Positions 36,090 through 47,686 are shown, counted from the first letter of the stretch. The stretch: 64,000 bases of DNA from Xanthomonas albilineans (GCF_002939705.1 NZ_MDCB01000002.1:62001-126000); one strand, 5' to 3'. Notes: a model not told the origin generated them from the letters alone. Numbers and translations are program-made.

Positions 36090-37124
36090 ATGTCTCTGAA
36101 GCACTTTTTGAACACCCAGGACTGGAGCCGCCCCGACCTGGATGCGTTGCTGACCCAGGCGGCGCTGTTCAAGCGCAATCGTCTTGGCAGCGAGCTCAAG
36201 GGCAGATCGATCGCGCTGGTGTTCTTCAATCCCTCCATGCGTACCCGCACCAGCTTCGAGCTGGGGGCGTTCCAGCTGGGTGGGCACGCGGTGGTGTTGC
36301 AGCCGGGCAAGGATGCCTGGCCGATCGAGTTCGATCTGGGCACGGTGATGGATGGCGAGACCGAGGAGCACATCGCCGAGGTCGCGCGGGTGCTCGGACG
36401 CTACGTGGACCTGATCGGCGTGCGCGCCTTTCCGAAGTTCGTCGACTGGGCCAAGGACCGCGAGGATCAGGTGCTCAAGAGCTTCGCCAAATACTCGCCG
36501 GTGCCGGTGATCAACATGGAAACCATCACCCATCCCTGCCAGGAGCTGGCCCACGCGCTGGCACTGCAGGAACATTTCGGCACCCAGGACCTGCGCGGCA
36601 AGAAGTACGTGCTGACCTGGACTTACCATCCCAAGCCGCTGAACACGGCGGTGGCCAATTCCGCACTGACCATCGCCACCCGTTTGGGCATGGAGGTGAC
36701 CTTGCTGTGCCCGACGCCGGATTACCTGCTCGACGAACGCTACATGGGCTGGGCCGCGCAGAATGTGGCCGAGAGCGGTGGTTCGCTGACCATCAGCCAC
36801 GACATCGACAGCGCCTATGCCGGTGCCGACGTGGTCTACGCCAAGAGCTGGGGCGCCTTGCCGTTCTTCGGCAACTGGGGGCCGGAGAAACCGATTCGCG
36901 ACCAGTATCAGCACTTCATCGTCGACGAACGCAAGATGGCGCTGACCAACAACGGTGTGTTTTCCCATTGCCTGCCGCTGCGCCGCAACGTCAAGGCCAC
37001 CGACGCGGTGATGGACTCGCCCAATTGCATCGCCATCGACGAGGCCGAAAATCGGCTGCATGTGCAGAAGGCGGTGATGGCCGCGTTGGTGCGCGATGCC
37101 GGACGCGACACCAGGGACGCGTAA
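36090..37124 (+). CDS. argF': N-acetylornithine carbamoyltransferase
   Basis: A transcarbamylase of 344 residues of the type found in Xanthomonadaceae, which transfers a carbamoyl group to N-acetylornithine and gives N-acetylcitrulline. The carbamoyl phosphate site is FFNPSMRTRTSFE. The second-substrate region (WTYHPKPLNTAVANS) and the HCLPLRRNVKATD segment match the acetylornithine branch rather than ordinary ArgF. The ATG at 36090 is chosen with an AAAGG site upstream; the longer open frame runs back into the terminator region. First gene of the arg/pro operon. Confidence 0.92.
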   Translation: MSLKHFLNTQDWSRPDLDALLTQAALFKRNRLGSELKGRSIALVFFNPSMRTRTSFELGAFQLGGHAVVLQPGKDAWPIEFDLGTVMDGETEEHIAEVARVLGRYVDLIGVRAFPKFVDWAKDREDQVLKSFAKYSPVPVINMETITHPCQELAHALALQEHFGTQDLRGKKYVLTWTYHPKPLNTAVANSALTIATRLGMEVTLLCPTPDYLLDERYMGWAAQNVAESGGSLTISHDIDSAYAGADVVYAKSWGALPFFGNWGPEKPIRDQYQHFIVDERKMALTNNGVFSHCLPLRRNVKATDAVMDSPNCIAIDEAENRLHVQKAVMAALVRDAGRDTRDA

Positions 37125-37190
37125 CGCGCCACGTCGACGCCGCAGATTTTCTTTATTTCATCGATTCAGCCTTCCCCCAGGAGTTCCCTC

Positions 37191-38411
37191 ATGTCGCACC
37201 CCAATGCTGCTTCGCGTCCAGGCGCCATCGACATCGTCCTTGCCTTTTCCGGCGGCCTTGATACCAGTTTCTGCATTCCTTATTTGCAAGAGCAGGGCTA
37301 TGCGGTGCATACGGTGTTCGCCGATACCGGTGGCGTGGACGAGGATGAGCGCGATTTCATCGAGAAGCGCGCGGCGGAACTGGGGGCGGCCAGTCATGTC
37401 ACCGTGGATGGCGGCCCGGCGATCTGGAACGGTTTCGTCAAGCCGTTCGTGCAGGCGGGCGAGGGGTACCAGGGCCAGTATCCGTTGTTGGTCTCCGACC
37501 GTTATTTGATTGTCGATGCCGCGCTCAAGCGCGCCGACGAACTGGGCACCAAGCACATCGCGCACGGTTGCACCGGCATGGGCAACGACCAGGTGCGCTT
37601 CGATCTGGCGGTCAAGGCGCTGGGCGACTACACCATCGTGGCGCCGATTCGCGAAATCCAGAAGGAGCACACCCAGACCCGCGCCTACGAGCAGAAATAC
37701 CTGGAGGAGCGCGGCTTCGGCGTGCGCGCCAAGCAGAAGGCGTACACCATCAATGAAAACCTGCTCGGCGTGACCATGTCCGGTGGCGAGATCGACCGCT
37801 GGGAAGCGCCGGGCGAGGGCACCCGTGGTTGGTGCGCGCCGCGCAGCGCCTGGCCGACCGAGCCGTTGACGGTGACGCTGACGTTCGAACACGGCGAGGC
37901 GGTGGCGCTGGACGGCAAGCCGTTGGAAGGCGCCAAGTTGCTGGCCAAGCTCAACAAATTGTTCGCCCACTACGGCGTGGGCCGTGGCATGTACACCGGT
38001 GATACCGTGATCGGCCTGAAGGGTCGCATCGTCTTCGAGGCGCCGGGCCTGGTCGCGTTGCTGGCCGCGCACCGCGCGCTGGAGGACGCGGTGCTGACCA
38101 AACAGCAGAATCGCTTCAAGCCGGAGGTGGCACGCAAGTGGGTGGAGTTGGTCTACGAAGGCTTCTACCACGATCCGCTGAAGACCGATCTGGAGGCGTT
38201 CCTGCATTCCTCGCAGTCCATGGTCAACGGCGAGGTGACACTGGAGACGCGCGGCGGTCGCGTCGATGCGGTGGCGGTGAAGTCGCCGCATCTGCTCAAT
38301 GCCAAGGGCGCGACCTACGCGCAGTCGGCGGACTGGGGCGTGGCCGAGGCCGAGGGCTTCATCAAGCTGTTCGGGATGAGCTCCACGTTGTATGCGCAGG
38401 TGAATCGCTGA
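37191..38411 (+). CDS. argG: Argininosuccinate synthase
   Basis: A 406-residue ATP-dependent ligase joining citrulline and aspartate. The nucleotide-binding motif is [16 protein letters not shown] near residue 17. The citrulline/aspartate-binding region [14 protein letters not shown] and the tail are typical. An AGGAG ribosome-binding site precedes the ATG. It is the second gene of the operon, 66 bases after argF'. It acts after ArgE has released citrulline from acetylcitrulline. Confidence 0.95.
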   Translation: MSHPNAASRPGAIDIVLAFSGGLDTSFCIPYLQEQGYAVHTVFADTGGVDEDERDFIEKRAAELGAASHVTVDGGPAIWNGFVKPFVQAGEGYQGQYPLLVSDRYLIVDAALKRADELGTKHIAHGCTGMGNDQVRFDLAVKALGDYTIVAPIREIQKEHTQTRAYEQKYLEERGFGVRAKQKAYTINENLLGVTMSGGEIDRWEAPGEGTRGWCAPRSAWPTEPLTVTLTFEHGEAVALDGKPLEGAKLLAKLNKLFAHYGVGRGMYTGDTVIGLKGRIVFEAPGLVALLAAHRALEDAVLTKQQNRFKPEVARKWVELVYEGFYHDPLKTDLEAFLHSSQSMVNGEVTLETRGGRVDAVAVKSPHLLNAKGATYAQSADWGVAEAEGFIKLFGMSSTLYAQVNR

Positions 38412-38414
38412 GCG

Positions 38415-38545
38415 CAAGGCCCCTCTCCCCTCGGGAGATGGGTGAGGGTACGGCAACGAAGCCCTCGCGCAGCTCACGACACGAGGCTTCGCACGCCCCC
38501 TCATCCGCTCCCTTCGGGGGCATTCTCCCGCTGGAAGTGTTGTTC
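38415..38545. repeat. Intergenic palindromic repeat between argG and GNAT gene
   Basis: The spacer begins with a CCCCTCTCCCCTCGGGAG-type element and ends with a CCCCTCATCCGCTCCCTTCGGGGG-type element containing a CTCCCTTCGGGGGC hairpin. The style is that of dispersed extragenic palindromes common in Xanthomonas genomes, here imperfect. It may stabilise or modulate the operon transcript. The dispersed nature cannot be confirmed from this window. Confidence 0.45.
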
Positions 38546-38547
38546 TG

Positions 38548-39000
38548 ATGGAATCCATGGCCGCACTGCGCATCAGCACCGACAACGAGGAACTGGATCT
38601 GCCCTTGATCCACCGCTTTCTCAGTGAGCAAGCTTACTGGTGCCTGGGCATTCCGCTGGAGACGGTGCGACGGGCGATCGCCGGTTCGCTGTGCTTCGGC
38701 GGCTACCTCGGTGCAGTGGGGCAGGTGGCGTTTGCCCGCGTGATCACCGATGGCGCGACTTTCGGCTATCTCGCCGACGTGTTCGTGCTGCCGGAACACC
38801 GCGGCCATCGCTACAGCAAGCAGTTGATGACAGCGGTCATGGCCCACCCGCAACTGCAAGGCCTACGCCGTTTCATGCTGGCGACCTCCGACGCGCATGC
38901 GTTGTACGCCCGGCACGGCTTCGCCGCGCCGGAGCGGCCGCAATCGCTGATGGAAATCGCTCACACCAACCTCTACCGCACCAGTACCACGGCTGCCTGA
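38548..39000 (+). CDS. GNAT family N-acetyltransferase
   Basis: A 150-residue acetyltransferase with the GNAT acetyl-CoA motif A (VLPEHRGHRYSKQLMTAVM) and a C-terminal beta-bulge region (MLATSDAHALYARHGF). It lies between argG and argE with 6 bases before argE, clearly within the operon. Its substrate is unknown. A link to arginine metabolism is inferred only from position, because acetylglutamate synthesis is already covered by the fused kinase-synthase downstream. Confidence 0.85.
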   Translation: MESMAALRISTDNEELDLPLIHRFLSEQAYWCLGIPLETVRRAIAGSLCFGGYLGAVGQVAFARVITDGATFGYLADVFVLPEHRGHRYSKQLMTAVMAHPQLQGLRRFMLATSDAHALYARHGFAAPERPQSLMEIAHTNLYRTSTTAA

Positions 39001-39006
39001 CCCACC

Positions 39007-40104
39007 ATGACCGATCTGCTCACCTCCACCCTCGATCACCTACAGGCGCTAGTCGCCTTCGACACCCGCAACCCGCCGCGCGCGATCACCACTGCTGGCA
39101 TCTTCGATTATCTCCGCGCGCAACTGCCCGGCTTCCGGGTCGAGGTGATCGACCACGGCGCCGGCGCGGTCAGTCTGTACGCGGTGCGGGGTACGCCGAA
39201 GTATCTGTTCAACGTCCATCTGGACACGGTGCCGGATTCGCCGCACTGGAGCGCCGACCCGCACGTGATGCGTCGCACCGAGGATCGGGTGATCGGCCTG
39301 GGCGTTTGCGATATCAAGGGCGCGGCGGCGGCACTGATTGCCGCAGCCAACGCCGGCGATGGCGATGCGGCGTTCCTGTTTTCCAGTGACGAGGAAGCCA
39401 ATGATCCACGTTGCATCGCCGCGTTTCTGGCGCGTGGCATCGCCTATGAGGCGGTGCTGGTGGCCGAGCCGACGATGAGCGAGGCGGTGCTGGCGCATCG
39501 CGGCATCAGTTCGGTGCTGATGCGTTTCGCTGGCCGTGCCGGTCATGCATCCGGCAAGCAGGATCCGTCGGCCAGCGCGCTGCACCAGGCGATCCGCTGG
39601 GGTGGCCGCGCATTGGATCATGTGGAATCGCTGGCGCATGCGCGCTTCGGTGGTCTCACCGGGCTGCGCTTCAACATCGGTCGGGTCGAGGGTGGCATCA
39701 AGGCCAACATGATCGCGCCGGCAGCCGAATTGCGCTTCGGTTTCCGTCCGTTGCCGTCGATGGACGTGGACGCATTGCTGGGGAGCTTCGCTGGCTTCGC
39801 CGATCCGGCCGCGGCGCATTTCGAGGAAACCTTCCGTGGGCCGAGCCTGCCGTCCGGCGACATCGCCCGTGCCGAGGAACGTCGACTGGCCGCGCGCGAT
39901 GTCGCCGATGCGCTGGAGCTGCCGATCGGCAACGCAGTGGATTTCTGGACCGAGGCCTCGCTGTTCTCCGCGGGTGGTTATACCGCGTTGGTGTACGGCC
40001 CGGGCGATATTGCCCAGGCGCACACTGCCGACGAGTTCGTGACGCTGGAGCAGTTGCAGCGCTACGCCACGTCGGTGCATCGCATCCTCAACGGTGTGCG
40101 CTGA
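39007..40104 (+). CDS. argE: Acetylornithine/acetylcitrulline deacetylase (M20 family)
   Basis: A 365-residue zinc-dependent deacetylase. In Xanthomonads the physiological substrate is N-acetylcitrulline made by ArgF'. Metal and catalytic motifs are visible: [10 protein letters not shown] (His, Asp), [12 protein letters not shown] (bridging Asp), SSDEEANDP (Glu-Glu) and [13 protein letters not shown] (C-terminal His). The dimerisation insert [20 protein letters not shown] is normal. It follows the GNAT gene with six bases between stop and start. Confidence 0.92.
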   Translation: MTDLLTSTLDHLQALVAFDTRNPPRAITTAGIFDYLRAQLPGFRVEVIDHGAGAVSLYAVRGTPKYLFNVHLDTVPDSPHWSADPHVMRRTEDRVIGLGVCDIKGAAAALIAAANAGDGDAAFLFSSDEEANDPRCIAAFLARGIAYEAVLVAEPTMSEAVLAHRGISSVLMRFAGRAGHASGKQDPSASALHQAIRWGGRALDHVESLAHARFGGLTGLRFNIGRVEGGIKANMIAPAAELRFGFRPLPSMDVDALLGSFAGFADPAAAHFEETFRGPSLPSGDIARAEERRLAARDVADALELPIGNAVDFWTEASLFSAGGYTALVYGPGDIAQAHTADEFVTLEQLQRYATSVHRILNGVR

Positions 40105-40160
40105 CCCGCGCGTCTGCTGCGCCTGACCACCTTGGATTTTTTCGGACATTTTCTCCTGCC

Positions 40161-41477
40161 ATGCACGCCAACCGTCAAACCCGTCAGACCATCGTGCGCC
40201 TGCTTTCGAGCATGGCCAGCGCCAAGGAAATCAGCCAGTATCTGAAGCGCTTTTCGCAACTGGATGCCAAGCGTTTCGCCGTGGTCAAGGTCGGTGGCGC
40301 GGTGCTGCGCGACGACCTAGAAGCGCTGACCTCATCGCTGTCGTTCCTGCAAGAAGTAGGGCTGACCCCAATCGTGCTGCACGGCGCCGGCCCGCAATTG
40401 GATGCGGAACTGGCCGCGGCGGGGATCGAGAAGCGCACCGTCAACGGACTGCGCGTGACTTCGCCGGAAGCGCTGGCGATCGTGCGCCGGGTGTTCCAGA
40501 CCTCCAACCTGAAATTGGTCGAGGCGTTGCAGCAGAACGGTGCGCGCGCCACCTCGATCACCGGCGGGGTGTTCGAGGCGCAGTACTTGGATCAGGCCAC
40601 TTACGGCCTGGTCGGCGAGGTCACCGCGGTGAATTTGGCGCCGATCGAGGCCAGCCTGCAAGCCGGCTCGATTCCAGTCATCACCAGCCTGGGCGAAACC
40701 CCCAGCGGCCAGATCCTCAACGTCAACGCCGATATCGCCGCCAACGAACTGGTGCGGGAATTGCAGCCGTACAAGATCATTTTCCTCACCGGCACCGGCG
40801 GCTTGCTCGACGAGCGCGGTACGGTGATCGACTCCATCAATCTGTCCACCGAGTACGCGCACCTGATGCAGCAGCCGTGGATCAATGGCGGCATGCGGCT
40901 GAAAATCGAACAGATCAAGGATCTGCTGGACCGGCTGCCGCTGGAGTCGTCCGTGTCGATCACCCGCCCGGCCGACCTGGCCAAGGAACTGTTCACCCAT
41001 AAGGGCTCCGGCACGCTGGTGCGACGTGGCGAGAGGGTGTTGCGCGCGACCTCGTGGCGTGAGTTGGACATGGCGCGCTTGAGGACGCTGATCGAATCCA
41101 GTTTCGGTCGCACCCTGGTGCCGGACTACTTCGACACGACCCGGTTGCTGCGCGCCTACGTCAGTGAGAACTACCGTACCGCGGTCATCCTGACCAACGA
41201 GGACGGCTACACTTATCTGGACAAGTTCGCGGTACTTGACGATGCGCAGGGTGAAGGCCTTGGCCGCGCGGTGTGGAACGTGATGCGCGAGGAAACGCCG
41301 CAGCTGTTTTGGCGTTCGCGCCACAACAATCAGGTCAACATTTTCTATTACGCCGAATCCGACGGCTGCTTCAAGCAGGAGAAGTGGAAGGTGTTCTGGT
41401 ACGGGCTGGAGAATTTCGAGCAGATCCAGCACTGCGTGGCGCATTGCGCCACGCGCATGCCGACCTTGCTGGGTTGA
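40161..41477 (+). CDS. argB/argA: Bifunctional N-acetylglutamate kinase / N-acetylglutamate synthase
   Basis: A 438-residue fusion of an amino acid kinase domain (residues about 20-285; [47 protein letters not shown]) and a C-terminal N-acetyltransferase domain (about 290-430; [27 protein letters not shown], with the acetyl-CoA loop QGEGLG). This architecture is the vertebrate-like NAGS-K type known from Xanthomonas and carries the first two steps of arginine synthesis, with feedback by arginine expected. The ATG at 40161 gives the expected N-terminal helix involved in oligomerisation. Confidence 0.94.
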   Translation: MHANRQTRQTIVRLLSSMASAKEISQYLKRFSQLDAKRFAVVKVGGAVLRDDLEALTSSLSFLQEVGLTPIVLHGAGPQLDAELAAAGIEKRTVNGLRVTSPEALAIVRRVFQTSNLKLVEALQQNGARATSITGGVFEAQYLDQATYGLVGEVTAVNLAPIEASLQAGSIPVITSLGETPSGQILNVNADIAANELVRELQPYKIIFLTGTGGLLDERGTVIDSINLSTEYAHLMQQPWINGGMRLKIEQIKDLLDRLPLESSVSITRPADLAKELFTHKGSGTLVRRGERVLRATSWRELDMARLRTLIESSFGRTLVPDYFDTTRLLRAYVSENYRTAVILTNEDGYTYLDKFAVLDDAQGEGLGRAVWNVMREETPQLFWRSRHNNQVNIFYYAESDGCFKQEKWKVFWYGLENFEQIQHCVAHCATRMPTLLG

Positions 41478-41491
41478 ACGCGACCGCCGCC

Positions 41492-42109
41492 ATGTCTGCG
41501 TCCTCCTGCGATCCTACCGAGGCCTGGCGTTTCGTGCCGACCTTGCGCGGGTGTCATGTCAGCCTAGAGCCGCTGGAGCCGGCGCATGCCCAGGGGCTGC
41601 GCGTCGCGCTGGCCGGCAGCGGCCTGGACACGCTGTGGTACACCAGCGTACCGACGCCGGAGCGAGTGGATGTCTATGTCGCCGACGCGCTTGAGTTGCA
41701 GGCGTTGGGCCGCGTGCTACCGTTCGTGGTGCGCGACGCGCACGGCGAGATCGTCGGCAGCACGCGCTTTTACGGCCTGGACCCGCAGGTGCCGACGCTG
41801 TCGATCGGCTACACCTGGTATGCGCCGCGCGTGCAGCGCACCGGCGTCAATACCGAGGCCAAGCTGCTGTTGCTCGGTCACGCCTTCGATACCCTCGGCT
41901 GTCTCAGCGTGGCGTTCGAGACCAGCTGGTTCAACCATGCCTCGCGCGCGGCGATCGCACGGCTGGGCGCCAAGCAGGATGGGGTGCTGCGCAACCACAA
42001 GCGCCATCCCGATGGCACGCCGCGCGACACCGTGGTCTTCTCCATCATCGATACGGAATGGGCCGGGGTGAAACGTCACCTGCAGTTCCGCCTGGATTCG
42101 CACGCATGA
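41492..42109 (+). CDS. GNAT family N-acetyltransferase (RimJ/RimL-like)
   Basis: A 205-residue protein of the RimJ/RimL-type GNAT group: [12 protein letters not shown] near the N-terminus, [20 protein letters not shown] as the acetyl-CoA region, and [19 protein letters not shown] typical of this subgroup. The target is unknown. The ATG at 41492 follows the kinase-synthase stop by 14 bases, and its own TGA overlaps the argC ATG. It is therefore firmly inside the operon. Confidence 0.85.
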   Translation: MSASSCDPTEAWRFVPTLRGCHVSLEPLEPAHAQGLRVALAGSGLDTLWYTSVPTPERVDVYVADALELQALGRVLPFVVRDAHGEIVGSTRFYGLDPQVPTLSIGYTWYAPRVQRTGVNTEAKLLLLGHAFDTLGCLSVAFETSWFNHASRAAIARLGAKQDGVLRNHKRHPDGTPRDTVVFSIIDTEWAGVKRHLQFRLDSHA

Positions 42110-43077
42110 GCACTTCCGTTTACTCCATTGGCATCGTCGGCGCGCGCGGCCACACTGGCGCCGAACTGATCCGCCTGATCGCTGCGCATCCGCAATTGTG
42201 CTTGGCCTTCGTGTCCTCGCGCGAATTGGACGGTCAGCGCGTCGACGTGCATCACGACGCCTACCAGGGCGAGCTGCGCTACGAAAACCTGGATCCGGAG
42301 GCGGTCGCGGCCAAGCGCGCCGACGTGGTCGTGCTGGCGCTGCCCAACGGCAAGGCCGCGCCCTACGTGGCCGCGCTGGAGGCGGCGCAACAGGCGGACG
42401 CGACGGCGGTGGATCCGGTGATCGTGGATCTGTCCGCGGACTATCGCTTCGATCCGAGTTGGTACTACGGCCTGCCGGAACTGACCCGGACGCGCTATGA
42501 CGGGCAGCGGCGGATCAGCAATCCCGGTTGCTACGCCACCGCGATGCAGTTGGCGGTGGCGCCGTTGTGCGAGCAACTGGCCGGCCCGCCGCAGTGCTTC
42601 GGTGTCTCCGGCTACTCCGGTGCTGGCACCACGCCGTCGGACAAGAACGACCCGGCGCTGCTGCGCGACAACCTGATGCCGTATGCGTTGACCGACCACC
42701 TGCACGAGCGTGAAGTGTCTGCGCAACTCGGCCTGCCGGTGGAGTTCATGCCGCACGTGGCGGCGCATTTTCGCGGCATCACCATGACCGTGAACCTATG
42801 GCTGCAGCAGCCGATGACGCTGGATGCGGTGCAGCGTCGCTACCGCGAGCGCTATGCCGGCGAAGCGCTGATCGAGGTGCTGGACACCGCGCCGTGGGTG
42901 AGTCGCATCGCCTGCCGCCACGGCGTGCAGATCGGTGGCTTCACCCTGGCGCCGGGCAACAAGCGGCTGGTGCTGGTGGCGACGCTGGACAATCTGCTCA
43001 AGGGCGCGGCGACGCAGGCGATGCAAAATCTCAACCTGGCGCTGGGATTGGACGAATTGACGTCGATTCCGGTGTGA
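42106..43077 (+). CDS. argC: N-acetyl-gamma-glutamyl-phosphate reductase
   Basis: A 323-residue NADPH-dependent reductase, third step of the acetylated arginine route. Visible motifs are the nucleotide-binding [17 protein letters not shown] and the active cysteine in [14 protein letters not shown] (near residue 144). [14 protein letters not shown] and the C-terminal histidine region [10 protein letters not shown] are also present. The ATG at 42106 overlaps the preceding GNAT stop (ATGA), so translation is coupled. The longer upstream frame is a shadow of that gene. Confidence 0.94.
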   Translation: MSTSVYSIGIVGARGHTGAELIRLIAAHPQLCLAFVSSRELDGQRVDVHHDAYQGELRYENLDPEAVAAKRADVVVLALPNGKAAPYVAALEAAQQADATAVDPVIVDLSADYRFDPSWYYGLPELTRTRYDGQRRISNPGCYATAMQLAVAPLCEQLAGPPQCFGVSGYSGAGTTPSDKNDPALLRDNLMPYALTDHLHEREVSAQLGLPVEFMPHVAAHFRGITMTVNLWLQQPMTLDAVQRRYRERYAGEALIEVLDTAPWVSRIACRHGVQIGGFTLAPGNKRLVLVATLDNLLKGAATQAMQNLNLALGLDELTSIPV

Positions 43078-43125
43078 CATCATCTGGACCCGCAACCTGG
43101 GTCCCACACAAGAGCCTCCCTCCCC

Positions 43126-44424
43126 ATGACCAATCTCCTGTGGCAAAAACCCGGCGTTGCCGTCGATGCGCAGATCCAGGCATTTCTGGCTGGCGACGAC
43201 GTGCTGCTGGATCGCGAATTCTTCCTGCACGACATCGCCGCCAGCGGCGCGCATGCCGAAGGCCTGCAGCGCATCGGCATTCTCTCGGTGGACGAACTGG
43301 CTGGATTGCAACGCGAGCTGGCGATCCTGGCCGAAGACTTCCGCAGCGGCGCATTCGTCCTCGATGCGCGCTTCGAAGACGGGCATTCGGCGATCGAAAC
43401 GCGGTTGACCGAGCGCCTGGGCGATGCCGGGCGCAAGATCCACACCGGACGTAGCCGCAACGATCAGATCTTGGTCGCTACCCGGCTGTGGCTGAAGGAC
43501 AAGTTGACGCGTTTGGTCCAGCTCAGCGCCGAGATCGCCAAGGTCGCGTTGGACCGCGCGCAGGCCGAGCAGGATCTGCCGGTGCCCGGCTATACCCACA
43601 TCCAACGTGCCGTAGTGTCGTCGGCGGGTATGTGGTGGGCTGGCTGGGCCGAGGCCTTCATCGACGATGCGGTACGCGCTGGCGATACGCTGCGGTTGGT
43701 GGACTGCAATCCGCTCGGCACCGCCGCCGGTTACGGTGTCAATCTGCCGCTGGATCGCGATCACACCACCGCTGCGCTGGGCTTCGCACGCCTGCAGGTC
43801 AGCCCGATCTACGCGCAATTGTCGCGCGGCAAGTTCGAAATGGCGGCACTGGAAGCGCTCGGTAGCGCCACCTTGGATCTGCGCCGTCTGGCCTGGGACC
43901 TGTCGCTGTTCACCAGCGGCGAGTTCGGATTCGTCGCGCTGCCGGCGCAGTACACCACCGGCAGTTCGATCATGCCCAACAAGCGCAATCCGGACGTGAT
44001 CGAACTGATGCGCGCCACCCATGCCAGCGTGGCCGCGGCGCGGACCGAGATCGAACAGCTGCTCTCGCTGCCCTCCGGCTATCACCGCGATTTGCAGAGC
44101 AGCAAGGGGGCGATTTTCCACGGTTTCGGTCGTGGTCTGGCCGCGCTTGAGTTGTTGCCGGCGTTGCTGGCCAATCTGGAGTGGCGCCAGGACAAGCTGC
44201 GGGTGGCGATCGACTCCGGTATGTACGCCACCGACGTGGCCGTGGAAGCGGCGCTGGCCGGGGTGCCGTTCCGCGAGGCGTATCAGGCGGCGGCGGCCAC
44301 CGCTGACAGCGCTGGGCAGGGGCGCACGCCGGAAGGCAGTCTGGCCGCACGGGTCTCGCCCGGTGCCGCCGCCGATCTGCGCCTGGCGCAATTGCACGCG
44401 CGCTGGCACGCGCTGGGTGGCTGA
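43126..44424 (+). CDS. argH: Argininosuccinate lyase
   Basis: A 432-residue member of the fumarase/aspartase superfamily that releases arginine and fumarate. The signature loop is [16 protein letters not shown]. The catalytic histidine region PGYTHIQRA and the HTGRSRNDQ segment near residue 105 are intact. It lies 48 bases after argC with a CCTCCC-poor leader; the ATG fits the family N-terminus ([17 protein letters not shown]). Confidence 0.95.
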   Translation: MTNLLWQKPGVAVDAQIQAFLAGDDVLLDREFFLHDIAASGAHAEGLQRIGILSVDELAGLQRELAILAEDFRSGAFVLDARFEDGHSAIETRLTERLGDAGRKIHTGRSRNDQILVATRLWLKDKLTRLVQLSAEIAKVALDRAQAEQDLPVPGYTHIQRAVVSSAGMWWAGWAEAFIDDAVRAGDTLRLVDCNPLGTAAGYGVNLPLDRDHTTAALGFARLQVSPIYAQLSRGKFEMAALEALGSATLDLRRLAWDLSLFTSGEFGFVALPAQYTTGSSIMPNKRNPDVIELMRATHASVAAARTEIEQLLSLPSGYHRDLQSSKGAIFHGFGRGLAALELLPALLANLEWRQDKLRVAIDSGMYATDVAVEAALAGVPFREAYQAAAATADSAGQGRTPEGSLAARVSPGAAADLRLAQLHARWHALGG

Positions 44425-44492
44425 TGCCGATCACCGCCGTGCCGCCACCGCGCCTGGCGCACACCGAACCGATCCAGCAAGGACACCAGACG

Positions 44493-44750
44493 ATGACACA
44501 CTACTTGGTCATGGCGATGCGCAAGCCGACGTTTCCGGAGTCGGTGATCCAGCCGCACCGCGATTTTCTCGCCGCGCTACGCGCGCAGGGGCTGTTGGAA
44601 CTCACCGGCGGTTTCGCCGACGGCAGCGGCGGTGCCTATGTGTTGAAGAACGTCGCCAGTCTCGAACAGGCGCGGGCGATTGTCGCCGAGGATCCGTTGC
44701 TGTTGCAGAATGCGTCCGAGTTGACCATCTACGCTTGGAATACCCATTGA
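44493..44750 (+). CDS. YciI-like small protein
   Basis: An 85-residue ferredoxin-like-fold protein of the YciI/YCII group, with the start MTHYLVMAMRKPTFPES, a conserved HRDFLAALRAQGLLELTGG stretch and a C-terminal YAWNTH. Function is not established for this group, though some members are small hydrolases or dimeric binding proteins. The open frame extends to 44424, but the ATG at 44493 is the family start. It lies between argH and proB (16 bases before proB). Confidence 0.8.
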   Translation: MTHYLVMAMRKPTFPESVIQPHRDFLAALRAQGLLELTGGFADGSGGAYVLKNVASLEQARAIVAEDPLLLQNASELTIYAWNTH

Positions 44751-44766
44751 GCCGCACGAGGCCACG

Positions 44767-45933
44767 ATGAGCGTACCGACCGCCCCCATCGCTGTGTCCG
44801 CCTTCGCCGAGCAGGTGCTGCCGCCATGGCGGCGCGCGGTGCTCAAGGTCGGTAGCAGCTTGTTGGCCGCCGATGGCGGCGGCGTCAGTCCGCGCTTCGC
44901 GCTGGGTCTGGCGCAGTTCGTCTCCGCCAACCTGGCGGCCGGGCGCGAACTGGTGATCGTCTCCTCCGGCGCGGTCGCCGCCGGCCGCGCGATTGTGCCC
45001 AAAGCGGCCGAGGCGGGCGCGGCGCTGGCCGCGCGGCAGGCGCTGGCCGCGCTCGGTCAGGCGCAACTGATCGCGTTGTGGCAGCGCTTCTTCGAGCGAC
45101 CGGTGGCGCAGGTGTTGCTGACCCACGACGATCTGCGTAACCGTCGCCGCTACCTCAACGCGCGCGCGACCCTGGGCGAGCTACTGCGGCTGGGCGCGCT
45201 GCCGGTGGTCAACGAGAACGACACCGTGTCGGTGGACGAACTCACGCTGGGCGACAACGATAATCTCGCGGCGATCGTCGCCGCGCTGGTCGATGCCGAC
45301 GCACTGTTCATCGCCACCGACATCGACGGCCTGTACACCGCCGATCCGCGTCGTGACCCGCAGGCGCAGCCGCTGCACGAGGTGCAGGAACTGAGCGCGA
45401 CGGTGCTGGCGATGGCCGGTGGTCGCGGCAGCGGTGTCGGCACCGGTGGCATGCGCACCAAGTTGGAGGCGGCGGCCAAGGCCGGCGCCGCCGGCATCGA
45501 GACCTATTTATTCAACGGTCGCAGCGCTGAGGTGGTGCGTGCGCTGGCGCAGGACCGTCTGCGTGGCACCCGCATCCATGCCGCACGCACCCGCATTGCC
45601 GCGCGCAAGTATTGGTTGCGCCATGTGCCGGTGGAACCCGGTGCGATCCGGATCGACGCCGGTGCTGCGGTCGCGCTGGTCGAGAAGGGAGCTTCGCTGT
45701 TGCCCGGCGGCGTTGCTGACGCCGATGGCGAATTCCGCCGCGGCGACATGGTGGAGGTGCGCCTGCGCGACGCCGCTGGCGAGCGCTGCTTGGCGCGCGG
45801 CATCAGCCAGTACGCGGCGACGGACATCCGTCGCATCGCCGGTCGCCATTCGCGCGACATCGAGGCGATCCTGGGCTACAACTATGGCGAGAACGTGATC
45901 CATCGGGACGATCTGGTGCTGCAAGCGCCGTGA
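44767..45933 (+). CDS. proB: Glutamate 5-kinase
   Basis: A 388-residue enzyme that phosphorylates glutamate at the start of proline synthesis. The amino acid kinase domain shows [31 protein letters not shown] and a [12 protein letters not shown] loop. The C-terminal about 90 residues are a PUA domain ([14 protein letters not shown]). It is followed by proA after about 157 bases, and proline feedback inhibition through the kinase domain is expected from the family. Confidence 0.95.
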   Translation: MSVPTAPIAVSAFAEQVLPPWRRAVLKVGSSLLAADGGGVSPRFALGLAQFVSANLAAGRELVIVSSGAVAAGRAIVPKAAEAGAALAARQALAALGQAQLIALWQRFFERPVAQVLLTHDDLRNRRRYLNARATLGELLRLGALPVVNENDTVSVDELTLGDNDNLAAIVAALVDADALFIATDIDGLYTADPRRDPQAQPLHEVQELSATVLAMAGGRGSGVGTGGMRTKLEAAAKAGAAGIETYLFNGRSAEVVRALAQDRLRGTRIHAARTRIAARKYWLRHVPVEPGAIRIDAGAAVALVEKGASLLPGGVADADGEFRRGDMVEVRLRDAAGERCLARGISQYAATDIRRIAGRHSRDIEAILGYNYGENVIHRDDLVLQAP

Positions 45934-46090
45934 TCCTGGATCTAGGATCACGGCTGCATCGCGTTACGCTCGCGTGGTCGCGCCGAGATCGCGCCAGCGC
46001 GAGTGGCTCGGTTCGATACATCCGGCCAACGCGCGGCTTTTTAAGGATCACGCATCTCGCTTCAATCATCCCATCATCTGGAACCGCGCC

Positions 46091-47353
46091 ATGACGTCCA
46101 TCCGCTCCCTCGTCCTGCAATGCCGCGATGCTGCGCAGGCGCTGGCGCAGTTGTCGTCCGCAGCCAAGCAGGCGTTGTTGGAGGCGATGGCGGCGGCGTT
46201 GCAGGCCGATGCCGAGCGCATCCTCGCCGCCAATGCGCGCGATCTGGACGCGGCGCGGGCCAAGGGCGTCGGCACGGCGTTGCTGGATCGGCTGGCGCTG
46301 GACAGCACGCGCCTGGATAGCATCGCCGCGGCCTTGTGCGAGGTCGCGGCGCTGCCCGATCCGGTTGGCCAGATCACCCGCGACGACGTGCGTCCCAACG
46401 GCATCCGGGTGCAGAAAATCCGCGTGCCGCTGGGTGTGGTGGCGATGATCTACGAGGCGCGTCCGAACGTGACCGCCGATGCCGCGGCGCTGTGTATCAA
46501 GGCCGGCAACGGGGTGATCCTGCGCGGCGGCTCGGAAGCGATCCACTCCAACACCGCCATCGCCGCGGCGCTACGCCGCGCACTGCGAGAGGCTGGTCTC
46601 GGCGAGGCCGCGCTGACCCTGCTCGAGGACCTGCGCCGTGAGACCATGCTGGAGTTGCTGCAGCTCAACGATCTTGTCGATCTGGCGATCCCGCGTGGCG
46701 GCGAGGGTCTGATCCGTTTCGTCGCCGAACACGCGCGCGTGCCGGTGATCAAACACTACAAAGGCGTGTGCCATCTGTTCGTGGACGCCTCAGCCGACGT
46801 GGACCTGGCGATAAAGCTGCTGATTGATGGCAAGACTACGCGTCCGGCGGCCTGCAATTCCCTGGAGACGTTGTTGGTCCACGCCGACATCGCCGCGCGC
46901 TTCCTGCCGTTGGCGGCACAGGCGCTGCGCCAACGCGGCGTGGTGCTGCGCGGCGACGCCGCCACCCGCGCACTGCTGCCGCAGATCGAACTCGCCAGCG
47001 ACGACGACTACGCCGCCGAGTACCTCGATCTGATCCTGGCGATCGCGGTGGTGCCTGATCTGGATGCGGCGATCGCGCACATCCGCCGCTACGGTTCGGA
47101 CCACACCGAGGTCATCGCCACCACCGATGCCGCCAATGCCGAGGCGTTCGTGCAGGCACTGCGCGCGGCGGTGGTGATGGTCAATGCATCCTCGCGGTTT
47201 TCCGATGGTGGCGAGCTGGGCCTCGGGGCGGAGATCGGTATCTCGACCACGCGCCTCCACGCCTATGGCCCGATGGGCCTGGACGCGTTGACAGTGGAGC
47301 GTTTCGTGGTGCGTGGCGAAGGTCAGGTGCGGCACCCAGACACCGCGTCCTGA
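46091..47353 (+). CDS. proA: Gamma-glutamyl phosphate reductase
   Basis: A 420-residue aldehyde dehydrogenase-fold enzyme, second step in proline synthesis. The catalytic cysteine is in [14 protein letters not shown] (near residue 255). Other family regions are [20 protein letters not shown] and the C-terminal [20 protein letters not shown]. The open frame extends to 45974, but the ATG at 46091 has the family N-terminus and is preferred. Last recognised gene of the arg/pro run. Confidence 0.95.
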   Translation: MTSIRSLVLQCRDAAQALAQLSSAAKQALLEAMAAALQADAERILAANARDLDAARAKGVGTALLDRLALDSTRLDSIAAALCEVAALPDPVGQITRDDVRPNGIRVQKIRVPLGVVAMIYEARPNVTADAAALCIKAGNGVILRGGSEAIHSNTAIAAALRRALREAGLGEAALTLLEDLRRETMLELLQLNDLVDLAIPRGGEGLIRFVAEHARVPVIKHYKGVCHLFVDASADVDLAIKLLIDGKTTRPAACNSLETLLVHADIAARFLPLAAQALRQRGVVLRGDAATRALLPQIELASDDDYAAEYLDLILAIAVVPDLDAAIAHIRRYGSDHTEVIATTDAANAEAFVQALRAAVVMVNASSRFSDGGELGLGAEIGISTTRLHAYGPMGLDALTVERFVVRGEGQVRHPDTAS

Positions 47354-47686
47354 CGGCCATCGCGTACCTGGGCGCGGCTTGCGCCAGCGGCATTGACGGC
47401 GGTGTTGGGCGATGTCCGGCGCGCATGGACGGCGGTCGCGTTCATCCGGCTGGGTCTGCTCGGCAGTCTGCCGTGGAGCGGCATGATCGGCTCGCGCTGC
47501 AATCGATGCCTGGCCTCGGCGCTGGTGGGTGTGGCGATTTGTGCTGGTGGTTTGCATCTGGCGTATCGGGAGGCCGGGTTATCTGGCGAGCGTCGAAGCC
47601 AGCAACCCGATACCTTTGACACTTTCCAAAATGCGCTTTGCCGTCTAGCGTGGCGAACTTGCCTTCTAATTCGATACGATCAGCCC

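Noticed and set aside
42796-44409. A 537-codon minus-strand frame
   Set aside because: It is antisense to argC and argH, both of which are complete, and its composition (Gln/Arg/His-rich) is typical of shadow frames.
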